Source of the DNA: Oopsacas minuta
Lineage: Eukaryota; Porifera; Hexactinellida; Lyssacinosida; Leucopsacidae
Assembly: GCA_024704765.1 (NCBI GenBank)
Contig: JAKMXF010000077.1
Span: 325,220 to 389,219 of the forward strand
Direction: 5' to 3'
Length of the DNA stretch: 64,000 nt
How positions within the stretch are numbered: the stretch's first letter is position 1; the number at the start of each line of letters is the position of its first letter. Position numbers and translations under genes: made by a program. Below the pieces are notes generated by a model that saw only the letters and a list, made by a program, of their open reading frames with translations, ran no database searches and was not told where the DNA came from. Below, in pieces: positions 35,931 to 47,834 of the stretch.

Positions 35931-36900
35931 CAGATTCTTGGAGGTTATGCAGCATTTTCTAAATGAAACAATTTTTAGAAACAGAAGTTTGTGTCCTGAA
36001 TGTACTTGAGTACTAAGTTAAGACAAATATCTTAGAACACTTTGAATCTAGTTTAGTATTAATTCAGCTATAAGATCGAAGAGGACAAAAGTGGCAATCA
36101 AATCAAGTTCTCAATGCTATAATTATATGTTGGAAATTATTCGTTGGGATGGAAAATTCACAAGCTCTCCACTAAACTGTTTATCAGGTCTGATGATAAA
36201 TCGGTTTTAGTTCAGCTGGCCATTTTAAGAATTGAGGATGAAGAATCTGACGACTGGGTTTTGAGTGTATTGATTGCTGTATAGAAGGAAAGATATGTTC
36301 CGTTGTATTTTAATGAGTGCAAGTAAGTATTTGCTCAAGACAAGGCCAATAATATTTTAGTAATATCAGTATTGCGGGGTAGAAGATGTACAATTAAACG
36401 ATATTAAATATAGCAAATTGATACTGAAATAAATATATTTTATCAAAACCATGACTTTATCTTAGTTAATTAACATAATTTCGAGGACCAAAGAAAATGT
36501 GGCTGTATTTTGTGCCTAGTAATATCCTGTGGTCAGGAATAAAAATGTAAATTTAGTGTATTGTTTGGACGTAATTTAGTAAAATCATGGATACACTTAG
36601 GATTATGAATGTGGAATACAGTAGTTATGAAAAATATGCGATATTTAAGGTTTTTGATCTTACCGAAATTTCCATGTAGGGTTGGGAGAAATTCTATATT
36701 GTACATTCTATACTACTTTTAAGAGGCATACTACAGTATTTCCCATTCTTTATCCGACTCAGGAATTCAATTATTCGATTGAGTCAATCAATTATCCATT
36801 CGGTCTTCTATTATCCAAATCAGGCATTCAATAATCCGATCATTTATTGGAGTGAAGGAAAGCTTCATTCTGGGTTTCAAAAGGGTAGTGAGATTATGTT
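35931..36900. other. Unassigned stretch
   Basis: A short degenerate repeat of ATTCAATTATTCGATT-like units lies at about 36765-36850. No gene was recognised. Confidence 0.4.
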
Positions 36901-36910
36901 GAAATTAAAT

Positions 36911-37782
36911 TGTTCCTCTTGTTACGAACGTAATACTTCAGTAGAAATCAGTTAATGACCATATTGAGTTTATCATATTTGGAGTATAATTGACAATTGG
37001 AGTCGAAAGAGGGCTTTCGCGATGTGGTCAGGTCAAATTTTGAGAATTGACCATAATGCTGAGTGTTGCTTGGGAAAAAATAAGTTTTAAAGACAATGTT
37101 AGAAAAGTGAGACTAGTGCCATTCGAAAGGGCATAGGTGCTTTCATATAAATTTGATAAGGATCCCAGTTGGAAGAGTGTTATTTTTTCCAGTCGAGTGG
37201 ACACAGTGGTTATTTAAAATTGTTTGGTCCACACTCATTTCACTCAATACATAATTAATTACCATAATAGGCATGTTAGGAAATTTATCAGACTCTAAAT
37301 GCAAATTGGAATCAGAAGAGGGGTCAGGGGATGAGGTTAGGCACATTTTGTGGTATGGATAATATTTTCACAATATTGATATGCGACCAGTAAAACGAAA
37401 GCATATTCTACATTGATCACGAAATTAAACATGAAAATTTCATTAGAATTATTGATAAATATAATATTAATCTAGCGCGTTTTAACAATTTTGGATCTAA
37501 AATACGTAATACTCAATAAAATTTGGTACTAAATTTATAATACAATTTTCTTTCTCATTTCGTAATCAGTTTAGATTTCGTTTGCTAGAGTAGTCACATT
37601 CTAAACTAACGAAATACTTCCATAGCAACGGTCAGCATTATGGCAACACTCCATTCTCAAAGTGTGATCTAGCTACATTGCATAGGCCTCCAATTGGCAT
37701 TAAGAGACGATAAATAACATGAATGAATATGGTCATTAACCGATTACTGCTGAAGTATTACGTTCTTAACAAAAAGGAACAC
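36911..37782. mobile_element. Inverted-repeat element, non-autonomous
   Basis: The left arm 36911-36967 contains GAACGTAATACTTCAGTAG and the right arm 37727-37782 contains CTGCTGAAGTATTACGTTC. They pair over about 56 bases with roughly six differences. Weaker pairing continues inward by about 40 bases. No coding sequence was recognised inside. The right-arm sequence also recurs at 38757-38880. The class is unknown. Confidence 0.6.
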
Positions 37783-37882
37783 TAAATATTCACAGTTTGT
37801 TTTAACCAATTCCTGGAGCCAAATCGAGAATTTAACAAAATTTGGACGTCATAAATGACACATTTTACCTGCGGTATTCGAT

Positions 37883-38756
37883 GTATGTAAAAATCAGAAA
37901 GGAAATCACTGTGATCTCTTTCCAAAGAAATGTACAATAAAATTGGCTAAAGATCGATTATTGATATAAATTGGCTGATTTTTTACTATTTTTGTTGAAG
38001 GTGGCTAGAAATTTGATAGAATTTATCACCATTGAGTAATTTTCCAGAAAATATTGTTGAGAATTGACACTGAAACTGTGGCATTGATGTAATGAATTTT
38101 CAAAAACTGCCAACTATACTGGCCTTCTACCAGTATTATTCTGGATTTATAAAATCGGATTATTAACCATTGCTTAATCAATATACAATATAGAATTTGA
38201 AATTTGAATGATACTGACCAAAAAGCGATCTGATAATGACATTATTACGTCATTATGTCGGTACAAAATATCAATATTTTCGAAATTTCAAAGATATCAG
38301 GATTTCTAAATACCTAGGTAGGAAGTGCAGAGATAACCAACCAAAAGCGACTTAGCATCTCCACTGTCACCACAGAAGTCTATTGATGGAATTTGGATGG
38401 ACCAAGGATAATAAATACTAATTTCTGTGCAATTCTATAATCGAAGGCCCTTAAATCTGAGCTTTTCCGCCACAAAGCGACCCAAACACTTAGAAATTTG
38501 CCTGTTAAATATTTAATATACGCTGATGCACTAATCCATCGCCTTGCAATCCAAGCGCACTAGGTATTATTATTTTGGAAAGCAATTTCAATCAATCTGA
38601 AAGGGCGAAGTTCTTTTCGTTAGAAAAGAGGACGGCTTAGCCAGAGCTTCTATGTTTACTATTATAACTTCGCAGAATGCAGCCTGAAAGGCCCAAATGC
38701 CGTTTTTTGAATATTACTTTGGGTTGACATAGTAATATTCAAATTTTCACTACGAT
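37883..38756. other. Unassigned AT-rich stretch
   Basis: No reading frame with recognisable motifs and no repeat structure seen. Confidence 0.35.
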
Positions 38757-38880
38757 AACTATACTGCTGAAGTGTATGTTCGTAATAAAAAGGTACTTTA
38801 ACATTTATCACTTCGGTTTTGCCAATTCCCGCAAAGCCAACGAGATTTTTGCGGATTTATAACTTCATGAAATGACCACA
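38757..38880. repeat. Third copy of the 37727-37880 arm
   Basis: ATACTGCTGAAG, then TTCGTAATAAAAAGG, then TTTTGCCAATTCC and a match to GACACA/GACCACA parallel 37753-37870 in direct orientation. This shows the arm extends beyond the strict inverted repeat. Confidence 0.5.
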
Positions 38881-38891
38881 TCCCGACTGTA

Positions 38892-39179
38892 TTATATATA
38901 ATATGTTTTTGTTGAATAGAGTATAGTCCGAGTTACTAGAAATTTCTCTATACCCCAAGGGAGAAGAATTTGGCTCATGCCATCATGGAGACTTCCAAAC
39001 CATCTTTCAACCTCAATTCCACGATAAATCACCTTTACCGTCTTGAAGCAAGTCTGATAGCAGTAAACTGCTATCAGAATTGTTACATCTTTGAGAAAAA
39101 AACATTTCTGTATATCTGATTTATACGGGTCTGAATTCGCAACAATGAATTTACGAATTGTTTCGAGCAAATCTTTGAA
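38892..39179. other. Unassigned stretch with open minus-strand frame
   Basis: A 111-aa minus-strand frame (38892-39227) is open but unrecognised, and its start overlaps the next repeat copy. I do not call it a gene. Confidence 0.25.
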
Positions 39180-39665
39180 CAGTACATACGTATTTGTAAC
39201 ACATGTAGCAGAAGTGGCACATATCAATTAAAGATGTTAGTATCACTTCGTATGTGAATAAATAATGTGACAGAATAGACTTTGCCGCCGAATATACAAT
39301 TATTTCAAGTCAGTTTCATAATCTATTCCATTCTGCTTCCTATATTCTACTGATGTCCCCCTACTGCCACATGTTGCCGAAGTAAAAAATGCAAATACTA
39401 AACAACATTTGATCTAACCAATCCGAAATATTAATTACTGGGGTAATACTCAAACATAGCATCCAAAATACTATTCAGAATTGGGTTATCTCATTTGAAT
39501 TCTATGAAATATGTAAATGAATATGTAATCAGTTCATTATCTATCTAATGACCTTAGTGTGGCTAGAAAATGTCTAATTAGGAAATATACATCGATTCAT
39601 TCAGTACAATGTTAACTAACATAGTCAAATAGTTCTTTCAGGTATATTACCTAATATATATTCAA
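39180..39665. repeat. Partial diverged copy of the 3571-4283 element
   Basis: The sequence from GTAGCAGAAGTGGCACATAT through TATAGTTCTTTCAGG-like TAGTTCTTTCAGGTATATT parallels 3841-4283, including ATGTAATCAGTTCATTATCT. The left TIR is missing. It shows the family is dispersed in this genome. Confidence 0.65.
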
Positions 39666-40297
39666 ATATTCCCCGTATTTCCAGGATTCACGATTGCTAT
39701 TTAGTGATGTGCAAGTACTTTGGTTCGGTTAGTAAATTTAATATAATTATAACTTACAACAAGCGTAGATTATAAGAAATCAGTAACGGAAAAATAGACC
39801 AAATAACTCTGAGGTTGGTACACTTGTGTGGAAATTTACTGTTGATCACTTAAATAACATGTTTTTTTGCAGAAATTCGTAAAATATTTTAAACCGTGAT
39901 ATTGACATATTAAAGAAATCATATAGATCCTAAGTGATATCGTATCGAAGTGATTCTCAGAGTATGGGGACGGCAAGAGTGATTTGTTAATAATTTTAAC
40001 TATTGTAGAACTATAACTGGATAGTCATAAAATGTGTCATCCCTAATCCCTGTTCGAACTCATCTACGAGCCCATTTTGTCTTACAATTTTTTTATATCA
40101 TATAAATTGATATAATGATTACTTCATTTATTGAATTTGAAATGAAAGGTGCAACTTTCAAACTTATACAAGGTCACAAAGAATGACATATTAGAAGGGG
40201 CGAGATTTGACAGTTTCCTCGTGGGAGTACTTAGGGCGCCCAACAGGTTCTCATTAATGGGGCTTACTTACTCCTTTATCGACTTCATTTGTACTTG
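39666..40297. other. Unassigned AT-rich stretch
   Basis: Nothing recognised. Confidence 0.4.
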
Positions 40298-41608
40298 TAC
40301 GAGGGTCAGTCCAAAAGCTTTGTAGTACAAAGGTTCTATTTTGTCTTCAATCAAATAAATACAATACTATATACTTAGATATATACGTATAATGACTCTA
40401 CTATTAATTTGAGCTATATTCAACACTTATTTCCTGAGTAACGCTATTTTATCCATAAGCCTATATACAGATTTTATTATTACTGAATGGAACTGGAAAG
40501 AAGGGATTTTAGAGCCACGATGTTTTATGACTTTATGCGTAAGATATCAGTGGAGCAGAGTCATGATAACTTGGTGGAAGCTTTTCAAGATTAAGCTCCA
40601 TCTAAGCGTACAGTGGAGCGTTGGTATCTAGATTTCAGGAGGGTGAGAACGTCATTACAAGATGAGCCTAGGTCTGGGCGACCTTCAACCGCCGTCACTC
40701 CAGAGACTATTACTGCAGCCGTGACATTAATCAGAGAGGATAGCCGCATTAACTATGAGCAGTTTGCTGTGACCCTAAAGATCGAAAAGCCGCCATCAAT
40801 ACTATTCTACAAGATTATCTTGGTGTCAGAAGGCTTGCGGCCCGATGGATCCCTCATAATCTCTCTGAAATGCAATTAGAGGCAAGGGTAGAATGGTGCA
40901 AGTTTATGCTCAAGAAATTTAAAGGAGGAGAGTCTAAACGAGTTTACGACATACTAACATGTGATGAGACATGAATCTATCAGTACGATCCGGAAACAAA
41001 GCGGCAATCTTCAATCTGGGTGCTTCCTGGCGAAGATCCCCTGTTAAAGTTCGCCGGGCTCGCAGCGTTGGGAAGAAGATGGTGGCTCCTTTTTTCTGTA
41101 AGACTGGCCCAGTAGCAATAATTCCTCTCGAGGATCGTCGTGCCGTCAATGCTGATTGGTACATTAACAATTGCCTGCCCAAGGCTTGCGAAGCTTGGAG
41201 TATCGTCGCCCTAAGACTGGTATCAGAAGACTTCTTCTTCACCACGATAATGCATCTGCACACACAGCAGCCAAAGCATTGGACTCCCTGGCTGAAAATT
41301 CGATCCAGTAGGTATCGCATCCACCTTACAGTCCAGATTTAGCTCCATGCGACTTTTTCTTGTTCCCAACAATCAAGGACAAGATCCATGGAATAAGGTT
41401 TGAGAGTCCTGAAGAGGCTCGTCTGGCATTTGAAGAGGCCCTTGGAGCCTGCCAGAGGAAAAATCGCATAGTTGTTTCGACAGTTGGTTTCATGGTATGC
41501 AACTTTGCAAAGATTGTTGTGGTCGTTACTTTGAGAAACTGTGAAAGTTTGAGTAAATTTGTCATTATATTTTTTGTGTACGACAAAACTTTTGGACTGA
41601 CCCTTGTA
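40298..41608 (+). mobile_element. Full-length mariner element (1311 bp)
   Basis: The left TIR begins TACGAGGGTCAGTCCAAAAG, and the right end reads CTTTTGGACTGACCCTTGTA. Both ends coincide with TA. The length is that of a complete mariner. It contains the broken transposase at 40487-41544. Confidence 0.9.
40487..41544 (+). pseudogene. mariner (DD34D) transposase pseudogene
   Basis: The start is ATG 40487 (MELERRDFRATMFYDFMRK). HTH1 is followed by a TAA at 40592, then SKRTVERWYLDFR and DEPRSGRPSTA. After a shift near 40780 the frame gives AARWIPHNLSEMQ, and then CDET with a TGA where Trp is expected, followed by QYDPETK (first Asp). PLEDRRAVNADWY, then LHHDNASAHTA-like sequence (second Asp, shifted) and HPPYSPDLAPCDFFLF-like sequence (third Asp, near 41330-41360) follow. 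The C-terminus GRYFEKL ends at 41544. Multiple frameshifts and stops kill the gene, though both ends are kept. Mariner transposase normally binds these TIRs and integrates at TA. Confidence 0.92.
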
Positions 41609-43840
41609 TTGACAATATTCCTATTGCTTAGTTAAATAATTAACATAATATACTCTAAAGAAAAGTAAAAGTCAATCAACTTTACTCTTAAAAGTCCTCG
41701 AATCCACTTAACTCGGTAGACTGTTCTCTAGCTATAGTCGATACTACTTTTTACAGTTCTAGCGATTGTGAGCCTATAGAACCCGAAAGAGCATCTGAGT
41801 TCCAAAAATCTTGAAACACTTGATGATAGGCCGTCACGACCTATATTGGTTAAATACTTAAAGAATGCAACGGGCCGAATTTCGGTCTGAAAGATACGAG
41901 CAATATGAATGACTTGAATATAGTATGGTTCAAAATAAGGCGTTGTGTTTTGCTTGCCGTCACTTTCTACTTCAACGTCAAAATCTGAACTCTCTTTCAG
42001 AAAGAAAGGATTTTCCAATTTGAAAAGGACTATGACAAATTATAGTGGATTTTTCAACACGAGAAATGAATGGACCATAAGATAGCTATTCAGTGATCGG
42101 TTGATCATAAATAAATACATTCAGGAATTGGTATACATATTCACCTGATATTACATCCATCTCGAAAAATAATAATTCAAAATAATTAAGAATTCTTTTG
42201 AAATGCATCGATTCTTTTCTAGGCAAGACATAACATTTCAGGGACATGACAAAACGATTGAATCTAACTATCAATGTAATTGTTTTGAATTATTACAAAA
42301 TTAGAATTGAAAATTAATCCCAAATATTACAAAGCTGCATACCGAAATCACACAACAGTATCAAACAATTGAGTATTTCTCGAAAACATCATAAAATTAT
42401 TTTATTTAGGAGTCTAATTTATATGCAGTTCTAATTCATGAATCCAAAGATAATGCTGGTAAAGAAGAATTGAGTATTTGCTTAGAAATCAAATCGAATC
42501 AAATCGAACCAGTTGAAAGATGAGTTAGTTTAATGATGTTAAGAGATCTAGATACGGAAGCTATTACGAATGTGGTTGCCAAACTAAAATAAACTATCCA
42601 TGTACACTCTACAACATTGCGTATATCATAGATTAAATCTTAGAGTTGTAGGGCTGTTTAAATCGTGTAAGGTTTTGATTGTCTATTTAGCGTGATTAGA
42701 AAGCTTCACGAAATATTTTCAGTTTCTAAATACAAAATAGTTATTGAATGTAAACAGAGAGAACTTTCTACATATTCGTCTGATAGGGTTATGGAGATAG
42801 AGGTAATTAAAGAAGTTAGATGGAATTTTTAGTTTTTTCCATAGTAAAAACGGATCAAAGAAATAATCATTTCTCTTCAAGGTAATTGCTTCGGATAATA
42901 ATACTTATTCTGAAAGTGCAGTAGGGTTATATCGCAAGCGTATGTCAGGCAAATTCATCTTAAAGATGAAAATTCATTGACAATGTTCTTCTAATATTTC
43001 ATGATCTGATAAATATTTGCAATCACCTCAAAGTTGTTCGTCCTTCATTTTGAGCGAAATTAAGATCATCAAGCGGCAGCTGAGTAATCTCAATTGTTGA
43101 AATAAAATAAACGATGCTAAGAAATCTTGTGAAGTGGGATCATTTTGGGGTGTGAGGAACCGCTCTTTGTAATATCAAGACCCACAGCTATAAGTCAAAC
43201 TCTGATGACAACATTGAAGAATAAACTGATAAAATATTGCGCAAAGTTATTGAAAGTTTAATCATGATTCAAATGTAAATTCTCTGATAAAAACATAAAT
43301 ATTCTTCGAAGTGAGGACTCAATGAATCCACTTAAACAAGCAATATCCGACTGAGATGTATTATCACCTTCAGTAGAATATAAGTATCCAATCATTTCAT
43401 TCAATTCGGATCTGGCTAGAAACGAGCGCCAAAAGATTAGATTTATGTCCAACAATGGAATTCAATTCGAAATAAATATGTATCAAAATTGTAAAAAAGT
43501 ATTTATTTGATTAATACCATACCAATCCCTACAGCATTAGCACAGCGATAATTCTCTACAATGAATAGGGTTTTTAGCTGGCCAGGAAACACTATTGACA
43601 AGGAAAGGACAGCGATCTAATCCATTTATCCATAGAAAAAGAACTTGTAGTTAATTTAGATATAGAAGAAGTAATAGATTTTTGGCTAGAAAGAAGAAAA
43701 GGATTTTGAAATGTAGATGTAGTATATCAGCTTTTGTGGGCAAGTATGTTTATAATCATAAAATTGTTAGAATTGAACTGAGTAAATTAAATATAATATT
43801 TACAATAAGGTCAAAATTATTGTATTTAACTGCACTTTGC
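41609..43840. other. Unassigned AT-rich stretch
   Basis: A 96-aa minus-strand frame at 41728-42018 and shorter ones at 42086-42274 and 43258-43455 are unrecognised. No repeats were matched. Confidence 0.35.
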
Positions 43841-43844
43841 CGCC

Positions 43845-44890
43845 GCCCCCCACCACTGGACATCCTCCACTGTTCGTAGCAGGGACGTCGCTACGGGGGG
43901 CATAGGAGACAATTCCCCTATTGGTGAACTCGTGCATCGGGACATGCCCCTGCTGGTAAATTCGTTCCCTGGGCATGCCACTGGACCCATATGCTTAAAT
44001 TGCAAACTGGAAATTTTGGCTCTCTTTGCACGCATCTTACCCACAATATTATTAAATCCAACCCATAAATAAGGGATATAGCTTGTATTGATTCACAGAA
44101 CTAGGGAATATTTTTGAGTGATAATCACATCCTGAGCAAATGCAGTGCTTCCCCATGCCGTTTTGGCGTATTGGGGCCTGCATCCCTTCAGTTGGTAAAA
44201 TAATATATGCACCCATTTCGATACTAGGCAACTATACTAAGTATTGTCGGCACAGTAAAAGGTAGAATTGACGATACAAGTTATAATATCAAGAATTATC
44301 GTACGATTTTTCTTGCCGATGCCTCCATTGATATAATAATTATTGATAACTTCTCATTGTTTGTTTAAAGATCTCACTACTTATTCTTGAAATATAACTG
44401 AGAAATTGTTTCAAGATTCAAACCTACGTGGATTGCCACGTGCCGACAAAGGTAATTAATGTAGCAGCTATTATAGCTCATATCCAAGTACTACGCCATG
44501 CACGACTGGAAGACCTACAGCACCCTAGACCCCCAGCTGCAGTAGCGTCGTGCAGATGTGACTGGGGCCCCACAAATATTCTCCGAGCTACAGATCATTA
44601 CTCGGCCAGAAAAAAAAAAAACACTTTCTGGGGTAATTGCAGACCATACGTTATTTCTTCAATTGTTTGGCTCTTGGACCTTACTGATTGATTACAGTAC
44701 CCAAGGGCTTGAAATCTGGGGTGCACAAGTTCAATCTTATAGGAAACATCCAGAACTTGTTGACAACGAGATTCAATTTGTGCCCCCATATATCAAGCCA
44801 CTCGACGCAACTGCCCAGCTGGGTTGTACAAACCAACTAAAAATTTATTGATCCCCTACTGGGCATGCTCCTGCTAAAACCGTGAAACAC
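43845..44890. repeat. GC-rich patches, probable degraded repeat
   Basis: GC-rich segments stand out from the AT-rich surroundings: AGGGACGTCGCTACGGGGGG (about 43882), GGGACATGCCCCTGCTGG, CCCTGGGCATGCCACTGG, and CCCCTACTGGGCATGCTCC (about 44852). The recurring GGGCATGCC-like motif suggests one degraded mobile element. No coding domain or paired termini were established. Confidence 0.3.
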
Positions 44891-45641
44891 CAAATCATAA
44901 CAAAGTAAAAAATTCGGGAAATTTAGTATTCCAAATTAAGCAGTATTTGCAACTTATTACTTCAAGATTGGTAAAAACGAATGGAAGGTCCGCATCCACG
45001 CGCTCTAACAGTATGACACAACTGTCTACTGCAATCTGAGTATATCGATAAGCAATCGCCAAACATATCTAATGGAATACGATAATTGAATTGGAAATAA
45101 TACTTCAACTTACGTCAACAAATGCAGCGTTCACATACCCTCTCGTTGATGTTAGGGATACAGAAGAATAATCCGCTAAACAAAAGTACATAGGATTAAT
45201 TTAGAATTGACAATGTTCAAATATTGGATATGCATATCTGAGGAGTAGAAGGATATTCGTGAAACAAAGTATCCATGCTAACCGCCCAGCTTTTTTGCAA
45301 AATTTAGAAATAGGTCAAGCGTACCGCTTTGGATATCGATGAGGAAAACAGAACTCAACTTTTCAAATAGTAATAGATATTTTTGAAATATGAACTATTT
45401 TCCGATCGAACAAAATTATTTGAATAAAGATGACGTACGTAGTTCATAATGTTGGTATGTTTCTCGATAATATATCTATTGTGCAGGTACTTTTCAAAGA
45501 CCTCTTGGGAAACGAACACATGTACAGAAAGATTGATGTGTATGCCCCGCGATGGTATAAATTACGGTTGACATGCAGTGGAATAGCCAGACTGGGGCCA
45601 TTTGGGCGTAGGCCTTGTGCTACTGGATCAGCTGGCTCGGA
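44891..45641. other. Unassigned stretch
   Basis: A 73-aa frame at 45430-45651 has no motif and runs into the P-like TIR. Nothing else recognised. Confidence 0.35.
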
Positions 45642-45943
45642 AACTTCGTAATACAGGACTTACAACTGACCCAGATTCACCAATACCATGGATGGTAAAT
45701 AGATGGTTATATTTATGCAACCACATCACCCAATTTTCGTAAATACAATTAAAAATAACCACATTATTTAAATACACTTTTGTATGTAAATAATGTAATA
45801 TATGTATTTGGTTAATGATTGGTTTATCGATGTTTTCATATTTGCTTTCATACTAATTTAGATTGCTCATGATAATATTCATCCTAACTCTACTTTACAT
45901 TCCTCAGTTCTTAGATATAGCTGAATTCACGATTTCAAATTGT

Positions 45944-46257
45944 TGTTCCTTGCCAAATTGTAAAAGTATAAATCATGGATAAAAAGAATACCTACATTGT
46001 CTTCACATGGCCAAAAGATGCCGAGCTGGTTCAAATGTGGTTGAAACAGATATGTCGTGAAAATATATCTGAATTACAAAAAATGTTTGTCTGTATTAAA
46101 CATTTCAGAGAAGAAGATCTACTTTTGACTGTCGATATGCCACAACCTGATGGTACAGAGAAAACTGTTTCCGAACGGCCAGCCTACCTACCTGGTCATT
46201 TCCCCCGTAAATTTGATTTCCTTACTAATTCAAAAATAAATGACACCATCCATTAGC
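45944..46257 (+). pseudogene. THAP zinc-finger region of the P-like transposase
   Basis: The C2CH pattern is present. CSLPNC lies at 45944-45961. After a one-base frameshift, ORF 45975-46257 follows with YIVFTWPKDAELVQMWLKQI, where the TWPKD segment is the usual THAP FPKD region. FVCIKHFREEDL supplies the CxxH pair, and the DLLLTVDMPQPDG/RPAYLPGHFPRKF tail follows. THAP fingers bind transposon termini in P and THAP9 proteins. The frameshift breaks the finger. Confidence 0.8.
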
Positions 46258-46369
46258 TATTGGATCTTGATAAGAAAGAGAAATACTTCTTTCATCAGGT
46301 ATTTAGTATTTCTATCGTATAACTAATTCACATACACAAGGATGTTTTTTATCTAATATCTATCATCAA

Positions 46370-46640
46370 GGGGGTTACAGAAGGCAAGCGTGAATATGAA
46401 CTTGAACTTGAAAAATTCTCTGGTGCACATTTGAAGAATTTTAACCTAAAATTTCTAATTATAGATTGCCAGAGAAGGAATTCGTATGGCCTTCCTCTGA
46501 TACAACTTTGAGCATTGATAAACCTCGACTTTTTGGATCACTTCTTATCGTTGAGTCCTATATACTTATAGATTCAAGTCTCTGCGCAAAGGGTTAGTTG
46601 ATATACTTTAGATTATTATAAATCGGTTTGTATTTACGGA
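46370..46640 (+). pseudogene. P-like transposase segment after THAP domain
   Basis: Weakly conserved coding remains read KFSGAHLKNFNL and, in another frame, RLPEKEFVWPSSDTTLSID. They lie between the THAP finger and the inserted maT element. Placement by position and flow is an inference; no catalytic motif is here. Confidence 0.4.
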
Positions 46641-46823
46641 AATACTTAATACGTGAAATTACAGGGTGGCTTTTAAGTTTTGTCCCATGATTTATAAGAC
46701 CCATTTTTCCATGCTGAGTCTCTGCTATTAGATATATCTTATTAGTTTACCTTATTATACTGTATTTAACATAAATATACGGTTTCAGAGTACAATTGTA
46801 GAGAAATTTCAATTTTATCAGTG

Positions 46824-47785
46824 ATGGAACGTGAGAGGTCGGCAATAGTGGAATTATTTACAAAATGACATCCTTCAAGGGAAATTTTGAAGATCCTGAA
46901 ACTCCCTCTAAACAAAAGGAAATTTGTGCACCGCACTATTAGGCGATATAAGGATACTGGAAGAGTTGAAGATGGGGCGAGATCAGGCCGTTCGTGCTCA
47001 GTAACCACCCCCAGCTTAGGGAAAGTCATCACCCAGCGAATTCGCCGAAATCCTAGACGTTCCATAAGGAAAATGGCTTTAGATCTGAAAGTATCAAGAT
47101 GTGCAATGAATAGTATTGTGAAAAGGGATTTAGGGATGAGTTCATTCAAGCGTAAGAAGGTACACTTCCTTTCTCAATTTGCAAAGGAAAAAAGGTTGCA
47201 AGATGCAAACGTGCGTTGAGCCGGTACGCTGTGAAAATCTAGAAAAAACATTATTTTCAGATGAGAAAATATTCACTATCCAGGAGGCAACCAATGTGCA
47301 AAATGATCGTATACTTGCATCATCTCCTTCCAAAGTCGACGAGAAGTTCAGATATGTTAGCCGAATACAGAACCTTAAGTCGGTGATGGTTTGGGCAGGG
47401 GGTGTCAAAAATGGGCCGGACACCATTGGCTTTTGTACCACAAGGGTAAAAATCAATTCAATTAATTATCGAGAAATGGTTGTGGAACCAGTTTTGAAGA
47501 ATATAGGCCGAGACATGTTCGGAGGTACTTCATTTGTTTTCCAGCAAGACGGGGCGCCAGCACAAACTTCTAATGTTACCCAGTCATGGTTACGAGACAA
47601 TTTTCCTGGTTCTATAATCAAGGAAGGAAGCTTGTGTTAACCCTCAAACAAGTATCAAGCCACTGAAGGGGAAACTTTGCCAAGAGTGGAACAAAATTCC
47701 CCAAAAAACTCTCCGTGCTGCTATTGAGGCCTTGCCATATAGAATTACACGTGTAATACAAAACGAGGAAGGCAATATTGAATAA
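46824..47785 (+). pseudogene. maT (DD37D-type) transposase pseudogene
   Basis: The start is ATG 46824 (MERERSAIVELF), with a TGA at 46866. The frame continues ILKLPLNKRKFVHRTIRRYK and DGARSGRS, then RRSIRKMALDLKVSR and FKRKKVHF. A shift near 47190 moves to ORF 47179-47640: TLFSDEKIFTIQEAT (first Asp), VMVWAG and FVFQQDGAPAQTSN (second Asp). The segment that should carry the third acid (SPDLNPMD) is deleted near 47625-47680. The C-terminus EWNKIPQKTLRAAIEALPYR ends at TAA 47783. It is dead through a stop, a shift and the loss of a catalytic residue. Confidence 0.92.
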
Positions 47786-47834
47786 ATTTCGCGACATATG
47801 TTTGCCTCTGAATCATAAATTAGAACAATAAATA

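Noticed and set aside
38892-39227. 111-aa minus-strand open frame
   Set aside because: Partly overlaps a repeat copy and has no motif.
40934-41320. 128-aa minus-strand frame opposite the mariner transposase
   Set aside because: It is the antisense shadow of the mariner coding region.
41728-42018. 96-aa minus-strand open frame
   Set aside because: Open but unrecognised, with no supporting context.
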